DNA of 64,000 nt from Isoetes taiwanensis (taxonomy: Eukaryota; Streptophyta; Lycopodiopsida; Isoetales; Isoetaceae). Every line of letters starts with the position of its first letter. Position 1 is the stretch's first letter. The stretch is taken from NCBI GenBank assembly GCA_021234155.1, contig JAJEKV010000002.1, positions 6,116,025 through 6,180,024 on the forward strand, read 5' to 3'. The position numbers and the translations under genes were made by a program. This document shows positions 44,966 to 56,970 of this stretch, piece after piece. A model generated the notes under the pieces. The model had not been told where the DNA came from and did no database searches. It saw only the letters and a program-made list of their open reading frames with translations.

Positions 44966-47900
44966 TCTATATATCTATATATATTCAAAAGTGGCATAGG
45001 CCGCAATGCTTAACAAAGTGTATTTTCTTAGTTGAGTACCTTATGGTGAAGGTGACAATGGTGAATTTGAGCACCTTATGGTTAAAACCACATCGCCGGT
45101 TTTGATGCAACTACTTGTAAAAAGAATACACATTAGGTGTAGAGCATTACTACATTCTTGGGCATTTATCACGAGATATCCATAGCTTCTTAGACTTGCG
45201 GGTTGGTAGATAACCTTTGAGTTCTATATTTATACACATATATGGGCACTTAGCACCCCTATTCCCCTCTAGGGATCTTCATTTTTAGCCATAGTAGGAT
45301 TTTTATTTATGAAATGAACTTTTATTCTAACAATGATTAGAAATGACGCGCTCCGAGAGGAAGGCGGTGGCAGAGACGTTTAAGATTTTAGTAAGATTTT
45401 TCTTTCCCAAATGGCGTTTATATGGCCATATGGTTCTCATGTAAGCATTTAAGCCCGCACGGGGGCCAGGGAGCGATTGACAATATTTTGTAAGTTAATG
45501 CCTCCCAACCTATGGGAAAATATCCTTGATGGCGAATATTCTTTAGGTGTGTGAACTTCTGATTCAGAAAAATATGGTGCTAGGTAACAATATGATTTCA
45601 TATGGGGGCATACACTTACATTATTTATTGAATAATTGCATTGGGGCTTTGGTATTCCATAGGAGAAATGCATTTACTTTTTCTCACAGTGACTTTGAAT
45701 GTACCTTATCGGACTCTTGTATGTAATGGGAGTGTAATTTTTTTGCTTATCCTCATTGGGGGTGTACTAATAATTAATTATGATGCGGAGGTGTCTTACG
45801 ATAATTAATTATCCCTCAGTCTTAATAATTAATTATGCGATGCTGAAGTGCCGATATCGATTGTAAATTTTCTATTTGAAACTAAAGCATTTTCCGCGGT
45901 GTCGAGATCGTATGCGCAGCACGATCTTAGAAGCCAAGATTGAAGGATGGATGCTCTAAATCCATGCCATGGCACGTAGCGGCGCCACTCTTGCTCACGC
46001 TTCACGATTAAGCCATAAGCCACGCTTAAAGCGGTGATGATCTAAACTAAAAGCAGAGATGATCTAGAAAGCCTAAAGCGCGTCTTCAAAACCTTAATGA
46101 TCTAATAACTCTATACCCGCGGCACAGAAACGGCTATTTATCTTCTTTGCAGTAAATGGCAAAATGACCTCTTCACAGCCATGCGCCAATGCTGCGTCTC
46201 TGTTGGCCAGAGCCGCTGGCCATACGCCGTGCTTCCAGCAGCCTCCTTCAAAAACCTAAAAAGCGAGGGGGCAACAAAATGTGGCAGGAAAAAAAAAAGT
46301 GATAATTTTTAGGTCCCAAAGAAGCAGATAAAGCTGACTGTCGGACGTCAGTGGCGGCGTCACAACTTTGATAGCTTGTCACCGGCCCTAGCGGGCCTCG
46401 GCGATTATCAAACGCCGCGTCTGAACTTCGGCCCCTACTTGGGCCTCGTCACGGCGATGTCCGAAATGCATGACCCACCGACTCTGCGTCCTGGCGGATA
46501 TAAACGCGTAAGGTACTCGGCGGCCGCCGGCCTTGGCGCGGCCTGGCCTTGCGTGCGGATATGCGGCCTCCGGAAAACACCGATCATCATTTTTAATTAT
46601 CATTATAGCTAGTCGATAACCTTACCTTTTGGTCCACATATAGAGGTAGGACAAACATTTGCTTGCTGTGTGTAGTTTCTACTTTATAGGAATTTATTGG
46701 TGACCATTGTACGTGCTACATGGTAAGTTAGCATTTAATATGGCCTATGCAAAAGGCGAACAAGGAGTAATTTAATGGCTTTGCTTAGGGTTCTTGAACT
46801 TCATTTCATGAATCACGAAGGATCTGAAATAAAGCCCTTTGCAGCTAAAGAGCTAAGTCCACATCCTAAGGGGGCGACATCTTCTTGGTACACATGGTAT
46901 CTTGGTAAGCGCTGGATTTGGATAATAATCTTGATGATGCAACCCTAATGTGGCGCCATTGTATTTGCTCTAGTCGCGGCCAAACAAAAATTTGTTCTTA
47001 TCTCCAATGCCATTTGTGATCACGGATCCTCCTTTGCCATTTGGACTATTGCGTCTAGGATCACTCCTTTGCCATTTGGACTTTTGTCTCTTGAAATCAA
47101 AGCTTTTATTACATTGCTTTCATTTGAAATTCTCTTGCCAAAGAAATCACGTCATTTTCTTGAGATGTGCTATCCCTTACTTAACTATGGAAATGGGGTG
47201 GTAAAAATGGATATTATTTCAAGCTATTACTTCAACATAAAGATATCTTTGATCTTTCTCATGGCGAGGCTTCATATCGGTCGGTGTAAATGTCTTATTT
47301 TGCCTTTGAATGTTTTCTTCTTCTTATCTGTTGGACCTTGAATCGGTAGAATAGGTGAAGCCAAATGTGGTCTAGAGATTTTGATTATTTTACATGGTCG
47401 TGGATGCTTCTTATTCCAAATTGAATCTGTGTATATCTCTTGGATTGTTGTACCGGCCTTGTGGCATAAGCTGAGGTAAGCATTATTTGAAACAAAAGAT
47501 GAGGCCATCATGGCATGATTTGCCATAATGATATATGGATAAAGCAAGGGAAGTATTTTCTAACCTTGACATTATTTGTACTTTAAGCATTTGTATAACA
47601 CGCAATAATATTTGGCATTTTCTTGTTGTATTTGGTTGAAAATTTGCGAGCGCCATGAGACTCTATTCTTACGCTAGCCATTTCTTCATTACCCTTCTCG
47701 GGCTAATGTTTGATTTGTTTGGTTGCGAGGGTAGCAGGAGTTTCTTCTACCAACTCTTTATGGTTTGATGTTTTACGTATGCAATGAGCTTTTCGAGGCG
47801 ACACATAATCTGCAAAAGGAAATATTTGATGACACATTTGTCCATCGGAAAGATCTTACTTATCTTGACTATAGACTTGCATTTAATATTGAGTTTTCCA

Positions 47901-48650
47901 AATTGACTGGCGTAAATACAAAATGTTAGGCATCATGAGCGATAAGTTAGGAAAATCTTATTACTCTACATAAGCGTTTGTGTTTTCATCCTTTTTGACA
48001 TGTATCTCTTTTGCATTGATATTTTGGCACCGTAAGACCTACATGGGGGTTACATTTTCCATGACATTATTCGCTGGTACATGTAAGTGACTCAAGTTTG
48101 AGAAAATATTTTCAATGAAATTTGATATTTTATACATTTTGAGATCCAATCGGTGGTGATGTTTTGCATTATGACCCCTCTAGTTCTTTTCTGATGAGCT
48201 TACGGAAGAGCATTATAATGTGAACTTTGAGAGGAAACATATTCATAAGGCAGAAAGCTAGTGTATAGGCAATAGTATGCGAGATATCTAAAGTTTGAAG
48301 TGGATATGCCACCCTTTGTTTTTAAAGTGCGGTTTTATTCACCAAAGGTTGAATTAAAATATGGTAGTGGCCTTCATTTGTATTTATAAAGTAAGCTGAG
48401 GAAAATAGAAAATGGGCGATCCTGCATTGAAAACCTAGAGTTTTTTTAAACCACTCAAGGGCCAATTTTTGACATAAAATAGAAGGCTTTGTCGCGAGAC
48501 ATTCTTTAGCGTGAGGAAATAAAAATCGATGATGGGTGAACTTTTGACTTGATGTTTTTGAGATAGTATTATGTGTTTGCGAACAGTGATAAGGTCTATA
48601 AAATTTGTCCCTATATACATGTGGAGTGATAAGTGCACGGCACGACCAAG
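44966..48650 (+). repeat. 2.8 kb direct repeat, copy 1, with a 915 bp insertion
   Basis: From ATTCAAAAGTGGCATAGG (near 44983) to CCCTATATACATGTGG (near 48615), this sequence is collinear with 49767-52540. It has one large extra block at 45708-46622. The pair with a 1.1 kb spacer resembles LTRs with a short interior, but I found no primer-binding site or polypurine tract, so it may be a segmental tandem duplication. No gene is recognisable inside. Confidence 0.7.
45702..46628 (+). mobile_element. 915 bp insertion with 6 bp target duplication
   Basis: TACCTT flanks the block on both sides (45702-45707, 46623-46628). The other repeat copy has a single TACCTT at 50492-50497. Near the ends are TTATCGGACTC and, inverted, TTATCGACTAG, possible imperfect terminal inverted repeats. 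The left part has three ATAATTAATTAT palindromes (45770-45840). The right part is GC-rich (46340-46580) and includes a 78-codon frame at 46376-46612 without known motifs. I infer a non-autonomous DNA transposon. The superfamily is undecided. Confidence 0.6.
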
Positions 48651-49766
48651 AATATCGCTTAAGCGAAGGCTAGATGTCTGAACCTTGTCTTGTCTGAGGC
48701 TAGGGCTTTATATATTACGTACGCGCCCGGCTTACTTGGTTTTAACCCGATGCAGGGGGTCTTATAGGTCTTAGCATTTGTTTGAACAAAATATAGTACT
48801 ATTTGCATTGATTTTATTGAAGACATTTAACTTCATTAGGTTAGCCGAGGAAAGGAGCCAAAGAAAATCCAAAAGAGAACGATCTCCGGCATTGTTGATA
48901 TACTTATGATAAGCGTTTTTAGCGGTATAAAATTATGAGGAAATATGATGGAATTTCTTGGCTGACTCAGAGTCAAAAAGAGCTTGAATACGACACGTAT
49001 ACTCATGATAGTGGGCTAAGAAAAACACTGAGAAGACGGCTGGTCTCCAAACAATCTCAAACCTTGTGAGGCTTTTGGAGCTGAAGCTCATTACATACGT
49101 TAAAAGAAATTTAAGGAATGGTAGATGGTGCTTAACCATATTTAGCAGAATCTGAACGGCGCTGCGCAGACCTATCACAGTATATATTGCTCTTAAAATT
49201 TGACAATTTTCCTTATCACTGGCTGCGAAGAACATTTGTAGTTCACGGTTCGCGATTGATTAGGTGCCTACATGGCATTACATGCATAAAAGATCTCATT
49301 GATGCGCATGATCCACAAAAATTACACAAGACTTGAAATATTGTTTTAGCGATGATGGTACTTACCTTGTTAATGATAAATGAGTATTATGCATTCAACA
49401 TGCCAGAAGCTGCATGGGGCGGCCCACGAATATGGAAACATGCAAAGGGAGCATCTCCATGGAAGCTTACAGTAAATCCGGTTACAAAACGCACTTAAGG
49501 ATGTAAAAGTTCCACGAATTTACTTGATATGATATCAGCGCCTCTCTTAAATGAGCTCAAAAGATACGCGGGGTGAGTCTATTGTTGCAATTTTTACACT
49601 TCTTTCTTTTAGCTTGTTTAAATTTTGGGAGAAATAATTCCATTAAGGAACACATAGGTTTAGAGTGGGTCTCTATGTATGCGCAAAGGGACCCCTCCAT
49701 CTCCCTATCACCCAAAAGCAGGGGACTCTACACTTCAGGAAGGAGGTAGGCAAAAAATCTATATAT
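48651..49766. other. Spacer between the 2.8 kb repeats
   Basis: No recognised gene or RNA. The minus-strand frame 48933-49235 (100 codons) has no known motif. Confidence 0.4.
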
Positions 49767-52540
49767 ATCTATATATCTATATATTCAAAAGTGGCATAGG
49801 CACAATGTAACAAGAGATGTATTTTTCTTAGTTGAGTACCTTATGGTGAGAGGTGACAATGGTGAGTTGAGCACCTTATGGTTAAAGCCACGTCTGGATT
49901 TTGATGCAACTACTTGTAAGAATACACATTAGGTGTAGAGCATTCCCTTTGTTCTTGAATGATATCACGGATAATCCATAGCCCAGACTTACTTGGTTGG
50001 TAGATAGCAGCTTTGAGGAGTTATATTTATACACATATATGGGCATAGCCTGTTCCCCTCTTTAAGGGATCTTCATTTTTAGCCATAGTAGGATTTTTAT
50101 CCTGAATAAATGAGCTTTTTCATTACAGCACCAATGATTAGAAGGCTGACATCAGGCCGGTGTGAGACATTTAAGATTTTTAGTAGATTCTTTCACGAAT
50201 GGCCATTTATATGGCCATTATAGTTCATGTGGCACGGAGGAATTTGGCAGCCTTCTAGAAATTGGGGAGCGGTCAGCGATATTTGTAAGTTAATGCTCAA
50301 CACATGGGAAAATATCATGATGGCGAATATTCTTTAGGTGTGTGAACTTCTAGTTGTTACAAGAAATGCGTTGGCACAGTTACGGTAACAATATGATTTC
50401 ATATGGGGGCATACACTTGTGACTATTGAATAATTGCATTGGGCTTTGGTATTCCATAAATGCATTTACTTTCTCACCCGTGACTTTGAATGTACCTTTT
50501 GGTCCACATATAGAGATGGGACAAACATTTGCTTGTAGTATTGTAGTTTCTACTTTATAAATTTATTGGTGACCATTGTACGTGCTACATGGTAAAGTTA
50601 GCATTTAATGTATGGCCTATGCAAAGGCCTAGGGAACAAAGGGGTAATTTAATGGCTTTGCTTGGGGTTTTCTTGAGCTTCATTTCATGGATGCAGAAGG
50701 ATACGAAATCGGCCACTGCAACGAAGCTAAGGCTAAGTCCACATCACAGGGGGAACGACGCATCTTACTGGTACACATATGGTATCTTTGTGGCGCCGTT
50801 TGGATAATAGTACTGACAGATGCAACCCCTAATGTAGCCGCCATTGTATTTGCTCTAGTGCGGCCAAACAAGAATTTGTTCTTATCTCCAATGCCATTGT
50901 GATACCGGATCCTCCTTTGCCATTTGGACTATTGCGATACCGGATCACTCCTTTGCCATTTGGACTTTTGTCTCTTGAAATCAAAGCTTTGTACATTGCT
51001 CGCTGAATCTCTTGCGAAATCTGTCATTTCTTGAGATGTGCTATCCCTTGCACTTAACTATGGAAATGGGTGAAAATTAAAATGGATATTATTTCAAGCT
51101 ATTACTTCAACATAAAGATATCTTTGATCTTTCTCATGGCGAGGAGGCTTCATATCAGATGGGTATACATCTTATTTTGCCTTTGAATGTTTTCTTCTTA
51201 TGTTTGGACCTTGAATGTTGAATAAATTGTGAAACCAAATGGTCTAGAATTTTGATTATTTTACATGGTCGTGGATGCTTCTTATTCCAAAAATTGAATC
51301 ACATTTAATATCTGGTTGTTGTACCGGCCTTGTGGCATAGCTGGTAAGCATTATTTGAAGGACAAAAAGATGAGGCCATCATGGCATGATTTGCCATAAT
51401 GATATGGATAAAGCGAGGAGAGTATTTTCTAACCTTGACGTGGTGGCACTTTAAGCATTTGTATAACTTTTTGCAATAATATTTGGCATTTTACTTGTTG
51501 TATTTGGATTTGAAAGGGTGAGCGCCATGAGACTCTGTGCTTGCTAGCCATTTCTTCATTACTTGGGGCTAATGTTTGATTTGTTTGAGTAGCAGTGCTT
51601 AGAATTTCTTCTACCAACTCTTTATGGTTTGTTGTTGATGTTTACGTATGCAATAGGCACTTTCGAGGCGACATAATACGCAAAAGGAAATATTTCAATG
51701 ACATTTGTCCTTCGAGGGAAAGATCTTGCCTACTTGACATAGACTTGCCATTTAATATATTCAGTTTTTCAAATTAAATTCTTTGTAAATACAAAATGTT
51801 AGGCATCATGAGCCAATAAGTTAGGAAAATCTTATTACTCTATACATAAAAGCGGTACGTGTTTTCATCCTTTTGACATGTATCCTCTGCGTGATATTTT
51901 GGCTGTAAGACCACATGGGGTTACATTTTCCATGACATTATTAGCATTTTGTAAAAGTGACCTCAAAGTTTTGAGAAAATATTTTTTGATGAAATTTGAT
52001 ATTTTATACATTTGAGATCAATGCGGTAGTGATGTTTTGCATTATGACCCCCTCTAGTTCTTTACAATGAGCTACGGGAAGGAAGCATACACTTAACTGG
52101 AACTTTGAGAGGAGGCTCATAATATAAAGAACAAAGCTAGTGTATAGGCAATAGTATACACGAGGGCTATCTAAAAGAATTTTGAAATTGGATACCCTTG
52201 TTTTTTAAAATTACGGTTTTATTCACCAAAGGTTGAATTAAAAATATGATGAATAGCTAAAATTTTGTATTTATAAAATAGGCGAAATAGAAAATGGATC
52301 TGCATTGAAAAGAAGACTCTAGAGTTTTTAAAACCACTCAGAGGGCCAATTTTTGACATAAATATAAGAGGCTTTGTCTTGAGACATTCTTTGCGTGATA
52401 AAATCTCCGATTGATGGGTGAACTTTTGCGACTTGATGTTTTTGAGATAGTATTATATGTTCATGAACAAGTGATATTAAGGTCATAAAAGGCTGTCCCT
52501 ATATACATGTGGGTGATAGAGATGCGGCGACGAGGTATCC
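49767..52540 (+). repeat. 2.8 kb direct repeat, copy 2
   Basis: This is collinear with 44966-48650 without the 915 bp insertion, and shows frequent small indels against it. Confidence 0.75.
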
Positions 52541-52749
52541 TATAGAGTCCTATGGGGGTTGAATGTGGGTAGAGATTAATCCCTGTCAGGTCTAATTTTT
52601 TGAGGTGGCACTTAAATGGCCCTTGGATTTGAAAGTCCGAGGGGGCATGCACTTGGGCCATACATGAAACCATGCACCCCATTCATGAACGTTGTCCGGA
52701 CACACGTAAGTAGAAATCGCCGAAGCCCATGATTTTTAAAGGAAGATGC

Positions 52750-53100
52750 AAGGGAAGGTCCCTTAAAAGGTGCTTTTTGAGTGCGATCCAATCTTAACTT
52801 GGATTGGATCAAAAGGGAAAAAATCCTAACCATTAAATTCTTTATTAGAATTGCAATTTTCTTTATTAAAAGAGGTGAGGTGGCACCCTTATTTAATAAA
52901 AGGTAATGAGTGCTTTATCAACATTAATAAGGTGGACTTTCTAGGGAAGCTTCTTTTTTTTATAATGAAGCTTCAAAGGCCAGATAACTTGCAGTAGAGG
53001 GGTCGGATGAAGGTAGAAGAGACCCACACCATTGGATTCCTCTCATTAGAACTTTCAATAGGTGGTGCTTTGGCATGGTTCCCCTGCATGAGTTGGAGCT
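52750..53100 (-). repeat. Array-flanking segment, inverted copy
   Basis: Its reverse complement matches 62590-62915 and 63655-64000. Shared landmarks are CCATTGATTCCTCTCAT, AAGCTTC around the middle, ATCCTAACCAT / TCCTAGCCAT and GATCAAAAGGG. In each case it borders an AGATTC array. Confidence 0.7.
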
Positions 53101-53104
53101 AATG

Positions 53105-54240
53105 TAATCCCGAATACTAAGTTTTCTTTTTGGAAACTTAGAATTTTTCTGAATCTATCTCGCAATTCTGCAAAAGAATCTAGGGGAATCTCCATAGGAT
53201 TTTAGGGGTAAAAGGAAGCTCAAGAGAATCTTTGGGAATCTATGAGAATGTAAAAGGGAATCTTTGAGATTCTATAGAATCTTTATGAAACCTTTGAGGG
53301 AAATGTAGAAAGATCTTCATAGAATCTAAGGGAATCCTAGGAGAATCTACATAGAAATATGGGAAATCTAGGAATCTTGAGATGATCTTTAGGAGGCTAG
53401 GGGAACCCCAAGCAAATTAGGGAATTTATGAGGAATCTCCAAGAGAATCATAGAATCTAGTAGGATAGAAGTGCATCTTCATAAAATCTTTGAGAATCGC
53501 TTGAAAATCACACACGTAGAATCTAAAGGGAATCTACACATAGAATCTAAGGAATCTATATAGAATCTAACAAAATTTGGGAGAATCCATAGAATTTTGG
53601 AGACTCTAGAGGTTTTCTTGTGATAGATTCGAAAATCTAGAGGATCTTTATAGAATCTTAAGAATCTAGGGAAGCTTTGAATCTTAAGGAATCTTTCATT
53701 AATAAGTGTGTGTGTTTAGTAAGGGAATCTCGATAGAATCCTAAGAGAATCTATATAGAATCTTGGAAAATGCAGGATAATCTTTGAGAATCTAGTTGGA
53801 TAAGAGAATCTTAAGTAATTTATGGGATTAAGAGTATTTACAAGAGAATCTTCCTTAAATCTTTGAGAATCTAGAGATATTTTTTCTGAATCTTCAAGAA
53901 TCTAAGTGAACCTTTATAGAATCTTCATTGAATGGCACCGAATCTAGCGGAGAATCTAAGCATCTTTATATAAAATCTTTGAGAATGGGGGAATCTTTTG
54001 ATGGAATTTTTCAAGATTCTAGGGAATCTCTATAGAATCTAACAAAATCTAGGAAAATCTACATAGAATTCTAAAGAATTTAGAGGATCCTCGTGATAGC
54101 GTTTGGGAAATCTCAGAGAAGAGATCTTTTGTAGAATCCCTAAGAATCTAAAAAGGGAATCTTTTACACTAAATTATTGTGTTTTCTAGGGGAATCACGG
54201 ATAGAACCTATAAAAAGGAATCTATAGGATTGGTGAGACC
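53105..54240 (-). repeat. AGATTC-type satellite array (minus orientation)
   Basis: Plus-strand AGAATCT / GGAATCT recurs every 10-25 bp for over 1 kb, with spacers such as CTATATAGAATCTAAG. On the minus strand this is the AGATTC array seen at 56.5 and 61.3-63.6 kb. Confidence 0.85.
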
Positions 54241-54294
54241 ACGTAAATGATACTGAAATAGCAATATGAGAGAATAACTTGCGAAAGTACTCCA

Positions 54295-56225
54295 TTGTTA
54301 ACATATTCGATACCATTCTTTAAAATTTGCTTTTTACTCTTTCCTATTTCCTTTTCTCGTTTTCACACTTCCCTTTTCCCTTTCTTTTTTCTTTTTTCTT
54401 TTTTTTTTTTTTTCACATCCTTGTTTCCCCTATGTTGCCCTTCCCTTTCCCTTCTTCCCAAACCTTTTAAATTGGTGGATTCTTTCATTTTTTTCCTCTT
54501 TTCCCCACCCTTTTCCCTCTTTTTTCTTTTCTTTTCCCTTTTTCCATACTCTTCTTGGCTTCTTTTTTTTCCCCTTTCTTTCACAGCCCTTTTTGTGCCT
54601 TTTTCCCCTTCTCTTTTCCCATTTAAGCTATTCCTCTTTTCCCCCACACCTTTTTTAGTTCCTTTTTTTCCCTTCCATTTTTCCTCCTTTCCCCACCCTT
54701 TCCTTCCCTTTTCCCCTCCCTCACATTTTTTTCCTTTTCCTTTCCTTTTCCCACTTGTGACATTCTTTCCTTCTCTTTTCTAATTTTTCATGCTTGCTCA
54801 CTTTCTTTCCCTCGTCCCCTTTTCCCCATGCCTTTTTTCCCTTCCATTTGCATGCTCCTTTGCTTCCCTTTTACCTTTGTTCACCTTTCCTCTTCCCACT
54901 TTTCGCCATTTACCCACTTTCCCCCTCCCGCGCACCTATCCCTCTTCCCTTTTCCTCTTTGCTTTTTCGGGGTTCTTTTTTTTCCACTTTCCTCCTTTTT
55001 ATTTTTTTCATTTTTCCTTTTCCATTTCCGGTTCCTTTTTCCCTTCCCTTTTCCTCCTTTTCCCCGCACCCTTTCCCTCTTCCCTTTTTGATGGTGCCAT
55101 TTTTCCTTCATTTTTTCCCTTTAGTTTTCTACTCCTTCGAAGCCATTTTATTCCTTCCTTTTTTTTCCTTTTCCTTTTCCTTTTTCCCTTATTCCTTCCC
55201 TTTTTTGCATTCTCTTTTTTTTTCCTTTTCACGCAAATTGCCCTTTTTTGCCTTCACATTCTCCCTTTTCCTTCTCTTTTTTTCCTTTTCCCCTTTTTTC
55301 CCTTTTCGAATTGCCTTTCTTTTTCCCACCCTTTCCTACTTCCTTTTTCAGGGTACCCATTTTTCTTCCCTTTTCCTCCTTTTTCACTCTTCAGCGTCCC
55401 TTTTTTTCTCTTTCCTTTTATCCTCTCATTTCCTTTTGATTAAAACTTTCCTTTCCTCACCCTTTCCCTTTTTCTCTTTTCCCCCTGCCCTTTTCCCTTC
55501 TTTTCGCGTACGTGCCCTTTTTCCCATTCCTCCTTTTCTTTTCTCTTTCCCTTTTCCGCGTGCCCTTTTTCCCCTTTCCTCTCTTTTCTTTTCCTTTCTC
55601 TTTCCTTTATCCATTCCCATTTCCTTTTTACTTTCCCATTTCCCCATCATTTTCCTCTTCCCTTTTTTTAGGTGCTTTCGTTTCCCTTTTCTCACCTTTT
55701 CCTCTTCCTTTTTCCTTTTCCCTCTTCCCTTGCCCTTTTTTCTTCCTCGTATGTTACTTTCCCTTTCTCTTTTCCCATGCTTTCCTTTTTTCCCCTTTCA
55801 GGTACCTTTCCTCTTCCTTCTTTTTTTCCTTCTTCTTTTCCTCTTCCCCTTTTCCCTTCCCTTTTTTCTTTTCACTCACTTCCCTTCTTCCTTTCCTTTT
55901 TCTCTTTTCCCTTCTCCTCTTGTCCTTTTCCCTCCCCCTTACCCTTTCCCTTTCCCAATGTCCTCTCTTTCTTCCCACACCAGTCTTTTTCCTTTCCCTT
56001 TTCCCATGCCCTTTTCCACTGCCTTTTCCTTTTTCACTTTTCCCTTCCCTTTCCCTCTTTTTTCCTTTTCACCGGTGTCCTTTTCCCTTCCCTTTCTCCC
56101 TTTCTTTTTTTTTCTTTCTCTTTCCCTTTTCCACTTGGCACTCTTTCCCTTTTGTCCGTACCTTTTTGCCCTTCACTTTTCCCTTTTCCCTCCCTCCCTT
56201 TTCCTTTTACCTTTTTTTTTTTTTA
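54295..56225 (+). repeat. 1.9 kb polypyrimidine tract
   Basis: The plus strand is almost all C and T (motifs CCCTTTTCC, TTTTCCCTTCCC), with only scattered CA, CG and GTG steps. It looks like a degenerate minisatellite with a rough 50-60 bp rhythm (CCCAC/CCATG..CTTTTTTCCC). The very long open frames here exist only because stops need A or G; they encode low-complexity Phe/Pro/Leu/Ser and are not genes. Such tracts can form triplex DNA. Confidence 0.9.
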
Positions 56226-56360
56226 AGAGATCAAAGCGTAAAACAATGTGATTGGTGGGAAGTTGTGCAATAAATCCGCGGCCTATGGATGTGATCAAAT
56301 GATACTAAAATACAAAAAGCACAAATTAGGGTTTGCTTCACTTGACATATACTTACATAA

Positions 56361-56476
<116 letters not shown>

Positions 56477-56519
56477 TCTTTTGTACTATGTATGGCACAT
56501 ATGAGTTGAATGTATCTAT

Positions 56520-56970
56520 TCTAAAAAGGATTAGCTTCTACAAGATTCCTCACAATTCTCACAAGATTCCATCAAGATTACCCTAGATTCTCAAACATTT
56601 AATGAAGAAGCCTCCATAGATTTCATAAGATTCTCTTACGATTCACTTATCCCAAGGTGTCCCAAGATTCCTCTTGATTCCCAAAGATTCTTGGTACGCA
56701 TTCTTCTGGAGAAATAATACCACTCAGATTACATAACAATTCACTAGTTTCTCAAAGGTTTCTGAGACTCTCCTAAATTCTGATGTGTATGATGATTATT
56801 TAAAAACTTCTTTTCAAGATTCCTAGATCCTTGAGATTCTTCCACGTATCCTTTAATTCTCTAAGCTTCGCAAAGCATTCATAGAGATTCATAAGGATTC
56901 CTTGAGATTCTTATAAAGATTCTCCTCTTTAATTTTCAAAGATTCTTAGCGATTTTCTAAAAGATTACGT
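56520..56970 (+). repeat. AGATTC-type satellite array (plus orientation)
   Basis: AGATTC with short spacers (AAGATTCC, AGATTCTC, AGATTCATAAGG) recurs every 12-25 bp. It lies in opposite orientation to the array at 53105-54240 across the polypyrimidine tract. Confidence 0.8.

Noticed and set aside
54363-55978. Lys/Glu/Arg-rich minus-strand frames opposite the polypyrimidine tract
   Set aside because: They are purine-strand translations of the same repeat; composition artefact.
54794-56251. 485-codon open frame, the longest in the window, plus overlapping frames at 54790-55443, 55512-56273 and 55672-56226
   Set aside because: It lies in the polypyrimidine tract, where stop codons cannot arise. 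The product is low-complexity Phe/Pro/Leu/Ser and all plus frames are open alike.
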